DNA of 33,494 nucleotides from Bacillota bacterium (GTDB lineage: Bacteria > Bacillota > Bacilli > Paenibacillales > NBRC-103111): assembly GCA_023386955.1 (NCBI GenBank), contig JAEWIS010000037.1:1-33494 (forward strand). The letters are read 5' to 3'. Of this stretch, positions 22,927-32,100 are shown piece after piece; the stretch's first letter is position 1, and every line of letters starts with the position of its first letter. A program made the translations under genes and the position numbers. Under the pieces are notes generated by a model. That model made no database searches. It saw only the letters and a program-made list of their open reading frames with translations, and was not told where the DNA came from.

Positions 22927-25302
22927 TTATTCGTCGTTTATTTCCTTGTACTTGCCGGGGGTGATGCCCTCGATTTTTTTGAAGGTGCGGATGAAGGTGC
23001 CCACATCGTTAAAGCCGGATTTTTCGGCTGCTTCATTCACCGTTAACCGGCTCCCCGACATCAACTGCTTGGCCCGTTCGATGCGCTTCCGGTTCACTGT
23101 CTCCAAGAGACCTTCCCCCGTCTGGTCCTTAAACAGCTTGGACAGATAAGTGGGCTTCATCTCGAACAGCTGGCCCAGCAGGGATACATTCAGGCCGGGA
23201 TCGGTATAATGCCCGTCAATATAGGCGGAAACTTCCCCGATCAAGCCGTCCAGAGCCCGCTGGCGGTTCAATTGGACATTTTGCATACGTTTGGCTTCGG
23301 CAAATTCACAGGCCTCCTGAAGCATGGAAACCAGCTGCTCCCGCATTTCGGCCAGCGTCTCCGAGGAAGACAGCCTGTCTATCCGCCTGGGGTTCTGGAT
23401 CAGAATATTCTCCTGGGCTCCGCCTAATTCCCCGATGCTCTTGATGAGCGTGCCTACCAGATCCAGCATCAGACAGCGGGCTACCGGCACCGATACGGAA
23501 TGTTTGGAGAAGTTCATCTCCAGAATCTCCTCCAATGCGCCCTTGGCAGCGGGGAAATCCCCCACCTTCACATAATTGATCAGCTGCTGCTCGATTTGCA
23601 AAGGATAATAATACCCGGAATCCGACTCCGTCCGGCTGGTGTAGCGTTCAATCTCCTCATAGGGGAGGATCTCCTGCTTGCCCATGACCAGCTTGTATTC
23701 CATCGAATAAATCGCTTCCTGATAAGCCTGGTGAGCCTGATCCAGTCCGCTGTGCACACTGCTGAGGGATACCGTGATATAGATGCTGTATTTTTCGGCC
23801 AAAAATTCCTGGGCTGTGCGGGCAACCTGGAGCAGATCCTGCATTTGCTCCTCCGGGGATTTGGCAGAAAGGCTGATCAGGCACGCCAGCGCATCATCCG
23901 CTTCCGTCATATAGCCGCGATGTTTGGTATTCGCCAGTTCCTCCACTACATTGGTGACGATGAAGTCCAGCAGCTTCAGCTTTTCCCCGGTGCTTTTGCC
24001 TTGAATGCGTTCCAGGAAAATATCATGGTCCTCCACGTAGAACAGCAGAACGGCAAATTCCTCCGACAGCAGCTCCATCTCATAAGCAGCCAAGGATTCC
24101 TCCAACGGCAGGCCGTTATCCGGTTTACCCTTCAAGAGCCGGGTAACAAAGTTGGAGCGCAGCGTGTAATGCTGTTTTTTCATCTCCAGCACCATATGAT
24201 CCATTTCCGTCAGAGTCCGGTCCACAGCTTGCTGGATATAAAGAAATTCATTGCCGTTATTCTCCCGGTCCGAAGACTTATTACGGAAAGCGTATACCAG
24301 ACGTTGGACAGGGTTATAGTTTTTCCTCAGGAAGAAGTATGTCAGAAGGCCTCCGCCCAAAAGGCTTACGGCAATACTCGCCAGGGTCAAATTGCGGACC
24401 AGCTGGGCTTTTTTCCAATAGATCTCACTGGGAATGATGGAGATATACTGGAGCTTGGAAACAGCCGAAGGGATATTGAATACCTCGTACTTATTCCCCC
24501 CCGATTTCCAAAAGAACATCCCCCCTCCCTCCGGAAGTTTGCCAAAGGGCAGCTCCGAGGAAAGGGTTGATTCGGAGCTGGAGACCAGCACCTTGTTATC
24601 GGCGTCCGCAATCAGGACCTGGCCTTTGCTGAAGGCCTGAATATTGTTGATGGCCGTGAGAATCTTGGACTGGTCCACCATAATAACGTTGGCGCCGGCT
24701 GGTTTGCCGTCCTCGTAATCATAGGTGCTGATATAAGCCAATGCTGGCAAAGAGCCGCCTCTGTCCAGGAGCCGCTTCAGGGGCACAAACCCCTTGAACT
24801 TTTCCCTGCGGAGGATGTTAATCCATTCCTCGTAGCTGAGCTCGGAGGACTGGTGGTGCTCATTATAGGCAAACCGGGTATCGCGGTAAATGCCGGGCAG
24901 CATTACCGTATCCTGCTTGGCGATATAAACGTAGAATAAGTCCGCCTCGGAATAAGCCGTTTGGTACAAAACCAGATCCTTGGTGGCACTGTGAAGATCA
25001 TACAGATATTCTTCCGGATAAATATTGTATTTATGCTGGTCCACCAGCTCCCGGACCTTCGTATTCCAGTTCAGCTCGAAGTTGAGGCGCTCCATTGCCT
25101 CCACCTGCTTGTCCATCAGCTCCCGCAGCTGCTTCAGCAGCGAGTTGTTGGCCAGATGGATTTCATCGGTCAGCATTTTGCTGGACTGCATGTAAACCAA
25201 GGCGCTTAAAATAACCGGAAGCAGCAAAACAGCCAAATACGACAACGTCCACGTCATCAGCACACTGCGGCTGTTAAACCATTTTTTTCGTTGTTTCTCC
25301 AT
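22927..25302 (-). CDS. Membrane-anchored AraC-family regulator 2 (YesS/RhgR-like)
   Basis: This 791-residue regulator has the same architecture as the one at 2126-4435. Transmembrane helices lie at about residues 13-38 and 290-315, flanking an extracytoplasmic sensor of about 250 residues. A HAMP-like linker and long cytoplasmic segment follow, and the final 100 residues carry two AraC helix-turn-helix units (VSLLGQLFEMKPTYLSKLF; FNDVGTFIRTFKKIEGITPGKY). It probably detects an extracellular sugar and activates importer 2. The start is ATG 25302 (MEKQRKKW) with GGGAGA six bases upstream. An upstream in-frame start at 25452 would add 50 residues with no ribosome binding site and lies upstream of the likely promoter. 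Confidence 0.9.
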   Translation of the reverse strand: MEKQRKKWFNSRSVLMTWTLSYLAVLLLPVILSALVYMQSSKMLTDEIHLANNSLLKQLRELMDKQVEAMERLNFELNWNTKVRELVDQHKYNIYPEEYLYDLHSATKDLVLYQTAYSEADLFYVYIAKQDTVMLPGIYRDTRFAYNEHHQSSELSYEEWINILRREKFKGFVPLKRLLDRGGSLPALAYISTYDYEDGKPAGANVIMVDQSKILTAINNIQAFSKGQVLIADADNKVLVSSSESTLSSELPFGKLPEGGGMFFWKSGGNKYEVFNIPSAVSKLQYISIIPSEIYWKKAQLVRNLTLASIAVSLLGGGLLTYFFLRKNYNPVQRLVYAFRNKSSDRENNGNEFLYIQQAVDRTLTEMDHMVLEMKKQHYTLRSNFVTRLLKGKPDNGLPLEESLAAYEMELLSEEFAVLLFYVEDHDIFLERIQGKSTGEKLKLLDFIVTNVVEELANTKHRGYMTEADDALACLISLSAKSPEEQMQDLLQVARTAQEFLAEKYSIYITVSLSSVHSGLDQAHQAYQEAIYSMEYKLVMGKQEILPYEEIERYTSRTESDSGYYYPLQIEQQLINYVKVGDFPAAKGALEEILEMNFSKHSVSVPVARCLMLDLVGTLIKSIGELGGAQENILIQNPRRIDRLSSSETLAEMREQLVSMLQEACEFAEAKRMQNVQLNRQRALDGLIGEVSAYIDGHYTDPGLNVSLLGQLFEMKPTYLSKLFKDQTGEGLLETVNRKRIERAKQLMSGSRLTVNEAAEKSGFNDVGTFIRTFKKIEGITPGKYKEINDE

Positions 25303-25345
25303 CCACATTCTCCCATCAGTTGGGTTTCCGGCATGAGTCCCCTCT

Positions 25346-25374
25346 ATTGTACATGCAAGCCTAGCGCAAAACAA
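25346..25374 (-). promoter_or_regulatory. Promoter of the second membrane AraC regulator gene
   Basis: On the minus strand TTGTTT (25374-25369), a 17-base spacer and TACAAT (25351-25346) form a sigma-A-like promoter, with the start site about 35 bases before ATG 25302. Its position rules out the longer reading-frame start. Confidence 0.55.
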
Positions 25375-25400
25375 TGTGGCAATTATCTGATGAAATCTTC

Positions 25401-25430
25401 TTGACTTCATACAAATAATCAAAATATAAT
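25401..25430 (+). promoter_or_regulatory. Promoter of the methyltransferase-like gene
   Basis: TTGACT (25401-25406), an 18-base AT-rich spacer and a perfect TATAAT (25425-25430) make the strongest consensus promoter in the window. It is divergent from the AraC promoter 27 bases away. Confidence 0.75.
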
Positions 25431-25488
25431 AAACATATGAACAATTGCTCATATATTCATGAAGTTACATAAAGGAGGCGTATCTCTC

Positions 25489-26103
25489 ATGACCACAATT
25501 CAATTAGCAGGATTACTCATTGTTTTAAGCTTTTATGGCAGTTACTTTGCTAAACAACGGCTGCAGCGCACCCTGGGCATTTCGACGGATAGACTGGGGC
25601 GCGGAAACAAACCCAAAAAAACCTTGGTTATTGAAGTCAGCTTAAAGATAACCACCTTCTCGATGGCCGGAGTACAGTTGGGCAGCATTGTAATGGACAC
25701 CCGGTGGATATCGTTCATTTCCAGCAATGCCCTCCGGTATACCGGAATTGCAGCCGCACTGGCAGGTACGATGATTTTTATTGCAGCAATGGCCACCATG
25801 AAAAATAGTTGGCGTGCTGGCGTCGATGCGGCTCAAAAAACGGAGCTGGTGACCGATGGGCTTTACCGCTTCAGCCGGAACCCCGCTTTTTTAGGGTTTG
25901 ATCTGTTTTACCTTGGAATCACACTGGCATTCTGCAATCCGGTGAGTCTTCTTTTCTTCGTTTTGTGTACAGCTCTTCTGCATCTTCAGATTGTGGAGGA
26001 AGAAAAATTCCTGATTTCTGCTTTTGGCGCGGAGTATGTAAAATACAGAAAAAACACCGGCAGATATGTTACGTTATTTCTAAAGCAGGCTTCTTCCCGG
26101 TGA
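25489..26103 (+). CDS. Isoprenylcysteine-carboxyl-methyltransferase-like membrane protein
   Basis: This 204-residue protein has four to five hydrophobic segments and the C-terminal ICMT/PEMT-type signature: SWRAG, LVTDGLYRFSRNPAFLGF, a hydrophobic helix, HLQIVEEEKFL and the ending EYVKYRKNTGRY. Bacterial members of this superfamily are S-adenosylmethionine-dependent membrane methyltransferases, mostly of unknown substrate. AAAGGAGG is 10 bases before ATG 25489; an earlier in-frame ATG (25459) lies upstream of that site. The strong promoter suggests constitutive expression. The last 35 bases overlap the convergent esterase gene. Confidence 0.82.
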   Translation: MTTIQLAGLLIVLSFYGSYFAKQRLQRTLGISTDRLGRGNKPKKTLVIEVSLKITTFSMAGVQLGSIVMDTRWISFISSNALRYTGIAAALAGTMIFIAAMATMKNSWRAGVDAAQKTELVTDGLYRFSRNPAFLGFDLFYLGITLAFCNPVSLLFFVLCTALLHLQIVEEEKFLISAFGAEYVKYRKNTGRYVTLFLKQASSR

Positions 26104-26839
26104 GAATATGGAATGCGGTATTCTTCCCGGCATCCGTTCCGGTCCGGTTATACCCTTCCTGCACATAATGGAAAGGGTCCTTCATCAGTCCTTCCGCGGC
26201 CATGGACGCAAACCGGGTTGAGACTAGTACAGCATGGGGATGGGTTTGGCAAAGGGTTGTTTGGACAGCCATAATTTCCTGATACAGCTCGGGGTCATCC
26301 CGGTGGTTGCCGATGCGCACCAGATAACAGGTCTCCAAACCGGAGGAGATCATGGCATCGATCATGGAGGTGACCTTGGCTGTATACTCGCCGCCACTCA
26401 TTCTTTTGTCCCCGTCGGTTTCCCCCTGGCACCAGACCATAAACTGGCGGTTGATGATGTATCCATTTTCCACGAGCCACTTCCTAGCAGCCTGGTACCG
26501 CGCGATGGCATCCTGCAAAAATCCCCCGCCCGGAAGCCATTGGTTGATGGAGGTGCCTCCGACGGAGCAAGACACACCTACAACCGGCCTGCCTACCGCC
26601 TGATGATAAGCCAGAACAAAGGAGGAGACCATCGAACCGGTTTTTTTGGATTCGCTTACACCACTCTCCGGATTATTCTCCTGGACCCCGAAGGGCTCCG
26701 CTAACGGATAGAGCCGGGTCGGATCGGAGATCGCCCGGAATTCATAGCCCACCTCCTCCGGCACAGCCGGGGCCTCCTCCACCGCTCCGCGGCCGGCCAT
26801 GTTGGACTGGCCCATAAACATGATCAAATCCACTTTCAT
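26069..26839 (-). CDS. Sialate O-acetylesterase-like (SASA/CE6) carbohydrate esterase
   Basis: This 256-residue SGNH-fold esterase has a catalytic Ser at 12 in FMGQSNMAGRG, an oxyanion-type GGTSINQW and WCQGETD in the middle, and a probable Asp/His pair in DPFHY (D221, H224). No signal peptide is visible, so it should act in the cytoplasm, removing acetyl groups from imported acetylated xylan or pectin oligosaccharides; rhamnogalacturonan and xylan are both acetylated in plants. Start choice is uncertain: ATG 26839 has GGGAG 11 bases upstream and begins next to the catalytic motif as in relatives. ATG 26857 with GGAG nine bases upstream is possible. The 3' end overlaps the convergent methyltransferase-like gene by 35 bases with no terminator seen. 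Confidence 0.85.
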   Translation of the reverse strand: MKVDLIMFMGQSNMAGRGAVEEAPAVPEEVGYEFRAISDPTRLYPLAEPFGVQENNPESGVSESKKTGSMVSSFVLAYHQAVGRPVVGVSCSVGGTSINQWLPGGGFLQDAIARYQAARKWLVENGYIINRQFMVWCQGETDGDKRMSGGEYTAKVTSMIDAMISSGLETCYLVRIGNHRDDPELYQEIMAVQTTLCQTHPHAVLVSTRFASMAAEGLMKDPFHYVQEGYNRTGTDAGKNTAFHILTGKKPALEIT

Positions 26840-26983
26840 ACTGCTGTCGACTCCCATTCCCTTCAACTCCGCGTTCAAATTTTCCAGCTGCCGGCAGTTC
26901 TATTCTTGTCCGAGGTTATCATATCGGACTGTATTCTGCCAGTCCCATTTTTAGCCGGAAATAGACTTCTGTCACTTCAAAAG

Positions 26984-27011
26984 GGAACCTTTCGGTTCGG
27001 ACCTGTGTCTA
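26984..27011 (+). promoter_or_regulatory. Candidate ECF-type promoter of the sigma factor operon
   Basis: GGAACC (26984-26989), a 16-base spacer and TGTCTA (27006-27011) resemble an ECF sigma promoter (-35 with AAC, -10 near CGTC). An inverted repeat GAACC-TTTC-GGTTC overlaps the -35. The transcript would start only about a dozen bases before the GTG, just upstream of the ribosome binding site. Self-regulation is inferred. Confidence 0.5.
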
Positions 27012-27030
27012 TATGGATGGAGGTGGCCGC

Positions 27031-27567
27031 GTGGAGCACTTGAGGTTTGTAAGCGAGATGGATGAGGAAACATTTAAGAAGGTCATGCTGACATATGGCC
27101 AGGATGTATGGAATTATGCGTATTTTTTAACCGGGAAACGCGATTTGGCCGACGATATTTCCCAGGATGTGTTTCTTTCTGTATACCGGAATATCGGTTC
27201 CTATAGAGGAGAGTCTTCGTTGAGAACCTGGCTGTTTGCGATTACCCGCAACATCAGCCGGAATATCAAACGGAACGCGTTCTTCCGCAGAGTTATTTTG
27301 ATGGAGTGGATTGAGGGAGAAAACACAGCTACCTCAGCGGAAACCGAGGCTATGGACGCGTATGTGTCCAACGAAATCTGGCAGGTTGTTCTACAGCTGC
27401 CCGTAAAGTTTCGGGAGGTCCTGATTCTGGATGCCAAATACGAAATGACAGCACCGGAGATAGCCGATTTGTTGGGTATCTCGGTTGGAACCGTCAAATC
27501 AAGGCTTTCGCGAGCAAGAAAAAAGGTATCCGCCATATGGGAGGGATTGATTCATGAAACCGTCTAA
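27031..27567 (+). CDS. ECF RNA polymerase sigma factor
   Basis: This 178-residue sigma-70 group 4 factor has region 2 (about 15-80) with the pattern DLADDISQDVFLSVYRNIGSY followed by LRTWLFAITRN. A short linker leads to region 4 (about 115-170), with LPVKFREVLILDAKYEMTAPEIADLLGISVGTVKSRLSRARKKV as the -35 binding helix-turn-helix. Region 3 is absent, as usual for ECF factors. The start is GTG 27031 with GGAGGTGG centred about eight bases upstream; the ATG at 27013 would lie before that site. The downstream gene overlaps by 14 bases, typical of a sigma/anti-sigma pair. Signal and regulon unknown. Confidence 0.9.
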   Translation: MEHLRFVSEMDEETFKKVMLTYGQDVWNYAYFLTGKRDLADDISQDVFLSVYRNIGSYRGESSLRTWLFAITRNISRNIKRNAFFRRVILMEWIEGENTATSAETEAMDAYVSNEIWQVVLQLPVKFREVLILDAKYEMTAPEIADLLGISVGTVKSRLSRARKKVSAIWEGLIHETV

Positions 27568-28228
27568 GCCTGAATGGTATGCCATGTTAAAACAAGAGCC
27601 ATTTGTGATCCGCACCTTTGATTCGGAACAAGGTATGAAAGTTATGGCAAAGCTATCCGTAAAGGAAAAAAAACGTGATCTGAAAATATGGAGACACGTC
27701 AGTTTGTTAGCCGCGGTTATGTTATTTGTTCTGATCGTGGTTACGTTTCCTGAAAAGCGTCACACGGTGGTCCGCCCCCAGCCTATCCTTGATGAGAAAA
27801 ACCAAATTCTATATCTCGATCCCAGTTGGCGGATTCCCAGAGAAGTGTTCGATGTGTATCAGTCAACAAATTCGTTAGCCCAAACCAGTGTATTGGCTGA
27901 GCTGCCTCCAACCGATATTTTTAAACTGTGGCTCTTGACCGTTCGATTTAATAATGAAGCATTCCCAAAGCAGCTTGTGGTTCAAGATTCTACAGAGATG
28001 ATTCCAAGAGATAAAATCATCACGTCGTGGGAAAAATGGAAAAAAAATTATTATATCACAGAGAAAATTCAAGGAAATTCCGCCGAACTTTCACTTACAC
28101 CGGATTCAGCATCGAGTGAAGCATATCTGAAGGGCGGAGAAAGAAAAATACGGTTTATCAAAAGCGAATCGGGAATTTGGCAAATTGATCAAAAAGATGT
28201 CCGTGAGATATTGTCCTTAACCCCCTAA
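27554..28228 (+). CDS. Probable anti-sigma factor, single-pass membrane protein
   Basis: This 224-residue protein is encoded overlapping the sigma gene by 14 bases. About 46 N-terminal residues, rich in Lys, would be cytoplasmic. One hydrophobic helix follows (about 47-66, VSLLAAVMLFVLIVVTF), then an outside domain of about 155 residues. This topology and position fit an anti-sigma factor holding the ECF sigma at the membrane. I do not see a zinc-binding ZAS motif, so it would belong to another class, and the assignment is by context. GGAGGG lies nine bases before ATG 27554. Its stop codon directly abuts the stop of the convergent regulator with no intervening base. Confidence 0.7.
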   Translation: MKPSKPEWYAMLKQEPFVIRTFDSEQGMKVMAKLSVKEKKRDLKIWRHVSLLAAVMLFVLIVVTFPEKRHTVVRPQPILDEKNQILYLDPSWRIPREVFDVYQSTNSLAQTSVLAELPPTDIFKLWLLTVRFNNEAFPKQLVVQDSTEMIPRDKIITSWEKWKKNYYITEKIQGNSAELSLTPDSASSEAYLKGGERKIRFIKSESGIWQIDQKDVREILSLTP

Positions 28229-29044
28229 TTACCTCGCCCCCCTCCTGAACTCGCTGGGGGTGACCGATAAGGCCTCCTTGAAGATTTTGCAGAAGTACAT
28301 GGAGGAGTTAAAGCCGCAGGCATTGCCAATCTCCAGAATGGATCGGTCGGTGTTCACCAGCATGTGGCAAGCGTTTTGAATTTTTATGTTGTTGATATAA
28401 TGCGTCAGCGTTACCCCTGTGGCTTCCTTGAAGATGCGGCACAAATAATATTTGGACATATAAAAATGGTCGGCAATTTCCTGGATATGCACAATTTTAT
28501 TGTAATGCTGATGGATGTAGGACAGAATCGGCGTAAACTTGGGGTGAACCAGAGGCGGCTGCTCCATCCGGGGCACACTTTTATTTTCATTGAGAATATG
28601 AAGAACCTCCGCCAAATGGACGAATATCCGGTTGTCCGGGTTTGAGGGATCTTCCTTCTCCAACAGAAGCAGCAGCTTTTTGACACGGGGAAACGACTCC
28701 TTGGTAAGGGAAATGACCTCCCGGTCAAAACAGGCCAAAAGCGCTTTGGCTGCCCGCTCGGTAAAATAAAGGCGCAGGAAGCGGTCCGTAAAGTAGACGC
28801 AGGTCCGGGCACAAGCCTGGTTGCTGCGGCTTTTGTGGAACACATGGGGCTTGAACAGGGCCACATCATGCCGGGTAACGTCATAGACGGAATCATTCAC
28901 CAGCATATGATGGTAGCCTTCTTCAAGAATGTAGAGCTCGTAGGAATTATGGTAATGGAAGTTGGTCATCTGGTGGTTTGCATCATGCTTCATATATTCA
29001 ATAAAAAAGAACGGGTCTGTCCGGAACAAGTCAGGGTTTCGCAT
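28229..29044 (-). CDS. AraC-family regulator with cupin sensor domain
   Basis: This 271-residue cytoplasmic regulator has an N-terminal cupin sugar-binding part (about 20-110, with FHYHNSYELYILEEG and FKPHVFHKS). The C-terminal AraC DNA-binding region (about 170-268) carries IQEIADHFYMSKYYLCRIF and CGFNSSMYFCKIFKEALSVTPSEF. The start is ATG 29044 (MRNPDLF), with AAGGAG 10 bases upstream; the longer in-frame start at 29107 lies on the promoter. It is divergent from the GH115 gene, whose promoter has no good -35, so it is the likely activator of GH115 in response to a glucuronoxylan fragment. Stop codon abuts the anti-sigma gene stop. Confidence 0.9.
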   Translation of the reverse strand: MRNPDLFRTDPFFFIEYMKHDANHQMTNFHYHNSYELYILEEGYHHMLVNDSVYDVTRHDVALFKPHVFHKSRSNQACARTCVYFTDRFLRLYFTERAAKALLACFDREVISLTKESFPRVKKLLLLLEKEDPSNPDNRIFVHLAEVLHILNENKSVPRMEQPPLVHPKFTPILSYIHQHYNKIVHIQEIADHFYMSKYYLCRIFKEATGVTLTHYINNIKIQNACHMLVNTDRSILEIGNACGFNSSMYFCKIFKEALSVTPSEFRRGAR

Positions 29045-29079
29045 ACCGCTCCAGCTCCTTGTTATACGGTTATAGCAAT

Positions 29080-29107
29080 ATAATACAATAATCAACCAAA
29101 ACGGCAA
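29080..29107 (-). promoter_or_regulatory. Promoter of the cupin-AraC regulator gene
   Basis: On the minus strand TTGCCG (29107-29102), a 16-base spacer and TATTAT (29085-29080) form a plausible sigma-A promoter. On the plus strand toward GH115 only a TATAGT at about 29140 is seen, without a matching -35. Confidence 0.45.
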
Positions 29108-29185
29108 GATAATAAAAGATTATTGCCCCCGTTGTCCGCTATAGTGGAGATAAGACTTCACCTCAAAAGGAGGCTGGCTTTGCGG

Positions 29186-32100
29186 ATGGCTTCAACAGAC
29201 AAACAATCAACCCTTGAAGTTTTTTCCAGGCATCAAACGGTTCATATCTATCTTTCTCCCTCTGAAAATGAGGCGGTTCAATTGGCAGCGGCCAATTTCC
29301 AACGGGACATCGGCTCGGTATGCGGCTGTTCCGCTGTTCTCTCCACAGATTTGGAGCAATGCCGCGTTGTAATCGGGACGGTCGGAGAACTGGAGTCCGT
29401 GATCGCCCAAAAGGGCTTGTCCTCGGACAAGCTGAAGCAGGAGGACGGCTCCTGGCGTTGGGAGGCTTACCTGCAGGAGGTTCGGGACGGGGTGCTCTAC
29501 ATTCTCGGAACGGACAGACGCGGCGCTATCTACGGGATGTATGACCTGTGTGAGGACATGGGCGTATCGCCTTGGTATTATTGGGCGGATGTGCCAGTCA
29601 AAACCAAGGAAACCTACTGCATCCCAGCTGACCTCTGCAAGGCGGATTGGCCCTCTGTCCAATACCGGGGCATCTTCATTAACGACGAGGAGGAGCTGGA
29701 GGATTGGGCCAAGCTCCATACGCCGGACGGCACCATCGGTCCGTATACGTATAGCCGGATTTTTGAGCTGCTGCTCCGCCTGAAGGCCAACTATATTTGG
29801 CCGGCTATGCACGTAAATTATTTTAACGGAAATCCGGAGAATGGCGCCCTTGCGGAGCGGATGGGGATTGTGGTGGGCACCTCCCACTGTGACATGCTGT
29901 TGCGCAGCAACCAGAATGAATGGAGTCCGTGGATCACAGCCAAAGGCTACACCGATGCCGTCTACGACTATTCCATTGAAGGCCGGAACCGGGAAATTCT
30001 GCAGGAATACTGGCGGGAGAGTGTGGAGACGAACCAGCATTATGAAGTGAGCTTCACCATGGGGATGCGGGGCATTCACGACAGCGGATTTGTGACTAAG
30101 GCGATTACAGAAGACCCTACTTTAACGGAGGCGGAAAAGGTGGAGGCCAAGGTCCGCCTGCTGGGGCAGGTGATCCGGGACCAGAAGCAGATCCTAACGG
30201 ATGTGCTGGGGCAAAAGAAAGCAGACGATGCGCTGAAAACCTTCATCCCTTATAAAGAGGTGCTGAAGCTGTATGACCAAGGCCTGGAGCTGCCCGAGGA
30301 CATGACTCTGGTCTGGGCCAACGATAATTTCGGGCATATGCGCCGTTACCCCAACGAAGCGGAACGCGGCCGCAAGGGCGGCAACGGCTTATACTTCCAC
30401 TGCTCCTACTGGGCCCACCCGGGTTCGGCCATGAGCTATTTGTTCATCAGCTCCATGCCGCTGGCCCATACGGGAAATGAACTCAGGAAATCCTATGAGT
30501 CCGGGATCCGCAAGCTGTGGGTGCTCAATATCGGGGGGCTAAAGCCTGTTGAGCAGGACATGGAATATTTTCTGCGTTATGGCTGGGAAGCCGGCAAGGA
30601 AACGGGCATCACCAAGGACGCATTCCAGTTTACCCGGCATTGGATCGATACCAATTTCTCCGGACAGCACGGAGCAGAGGCCGCGGAGCTCTATGAGATG
30701 TTCGCCCAAACCACCAATGTGCGCAAAATTGAACATATGAATTCGGATGTGTTCTCCCAAACCGCCTATGGAGATGAAGCGGGCCGGAGAGCCGCCCGGC
30801 TGGAGGAGATTTTCCGGCGGGGGAACGCCATTCTGGAGAGTCTGCCCGAGGAGGAGCGGGATGCTTTCTTCCAGCTGTTTCTGATGAAAATCCACGCCTC
30901 CTATTATACCAATCTGGAATACTATTACGCCGACCGCAGTGTGCTTTCGTATGAACGCGGAAACATGCAGGCGGCCGACAAATACTCGGAGCTCTCTGCC
31001 GGTATGTCGGATTGCAAACAGGCCATGATCCATTTCTACAATAAAATCATGTCCGGCGGCAAATGGGACGGCATCATGACCCCGGAGAGCTTCCCGCCTC
31101 CTCCTACCGCCATGTTCCCTGCCCGGAAACTGGCGCTGCGGATTTATGGAAGCAGCCTGCAGGTTATGCTGTGGAATGAAGAGGACAGACTTTCCTTCTC
31201 CTCTTACGGCCGGAAGCAGAAGTGGATCGAGCTGGGCAACCAGGGCACAGGCAGCATTCCCTTCTCCATTACGGTGGAAGCCGGAGTGGAATGGATCACG
31301 GTTTCGGAAGCAGAAGGTGTTGTGCAGACGGAAAAGCGGATTCTGGTTACGGTACTTGATCCTAGTAAATACGTTGGGCAAGAAGCGGTAATGACGGTGC
31401 ATGACCATCGGAACGGCACGGCGGTTCCGGTATTGGTCCGGGTGGAGGAGGAGCTTGCCCTGCCGGAAGCCTTTACCGGTTATGTGGAGTCCGACGGCTT
31501 TGTCTCCATACCCGCTGCCGAGTTCTCCAAATCCGTAGACAAAAACGGAGCAGGCTGGGTACAGGTAGCCGGGCTCGGCAGATACGAAGGGGCCGCAGTG
31601 ATGGCCTGGTCGCCGGACTTGCGTTCCCTGGAGGGCGAATCTTCTGGACAGCCGTATCTGGACTATGATTTTTACCTCCAGACCGGGGGAAACCATCTTC
31701 TGGAGATCCAGCGGAACCTCACCTTGAACTCCACCGGCCGGATCCGCTTCGGAATCGGGGTGGATAGCCAGGCACCTGAATGGGTGGAATCGGAGACCCG
31801 GGACGAATGGACAGGACAATGGAAGGAGAGCATCTTTAACAATGGGGAAAAGCTCTTTATCCGTTTGCCCCATCTGTCTGCCGGAACCCATTCCTTGCAG
31901 CTGTACATGGTGGATCCCTTCGTCACGGTCAGCAAGCTGGTGCTATATACCGACGTGCGGAAGGAAACCAGTCTCGGACCGGTGGCCAGCACTCTTGCGG
32001 GGATAGCTGCGGCGGAATATGGGCTGGAGACCCCAACTTGGGATGAGGCCGGGCTCACGAGGCTGTGTGAGGATCTGTACCGGACAAAAGCAGGGGACCT

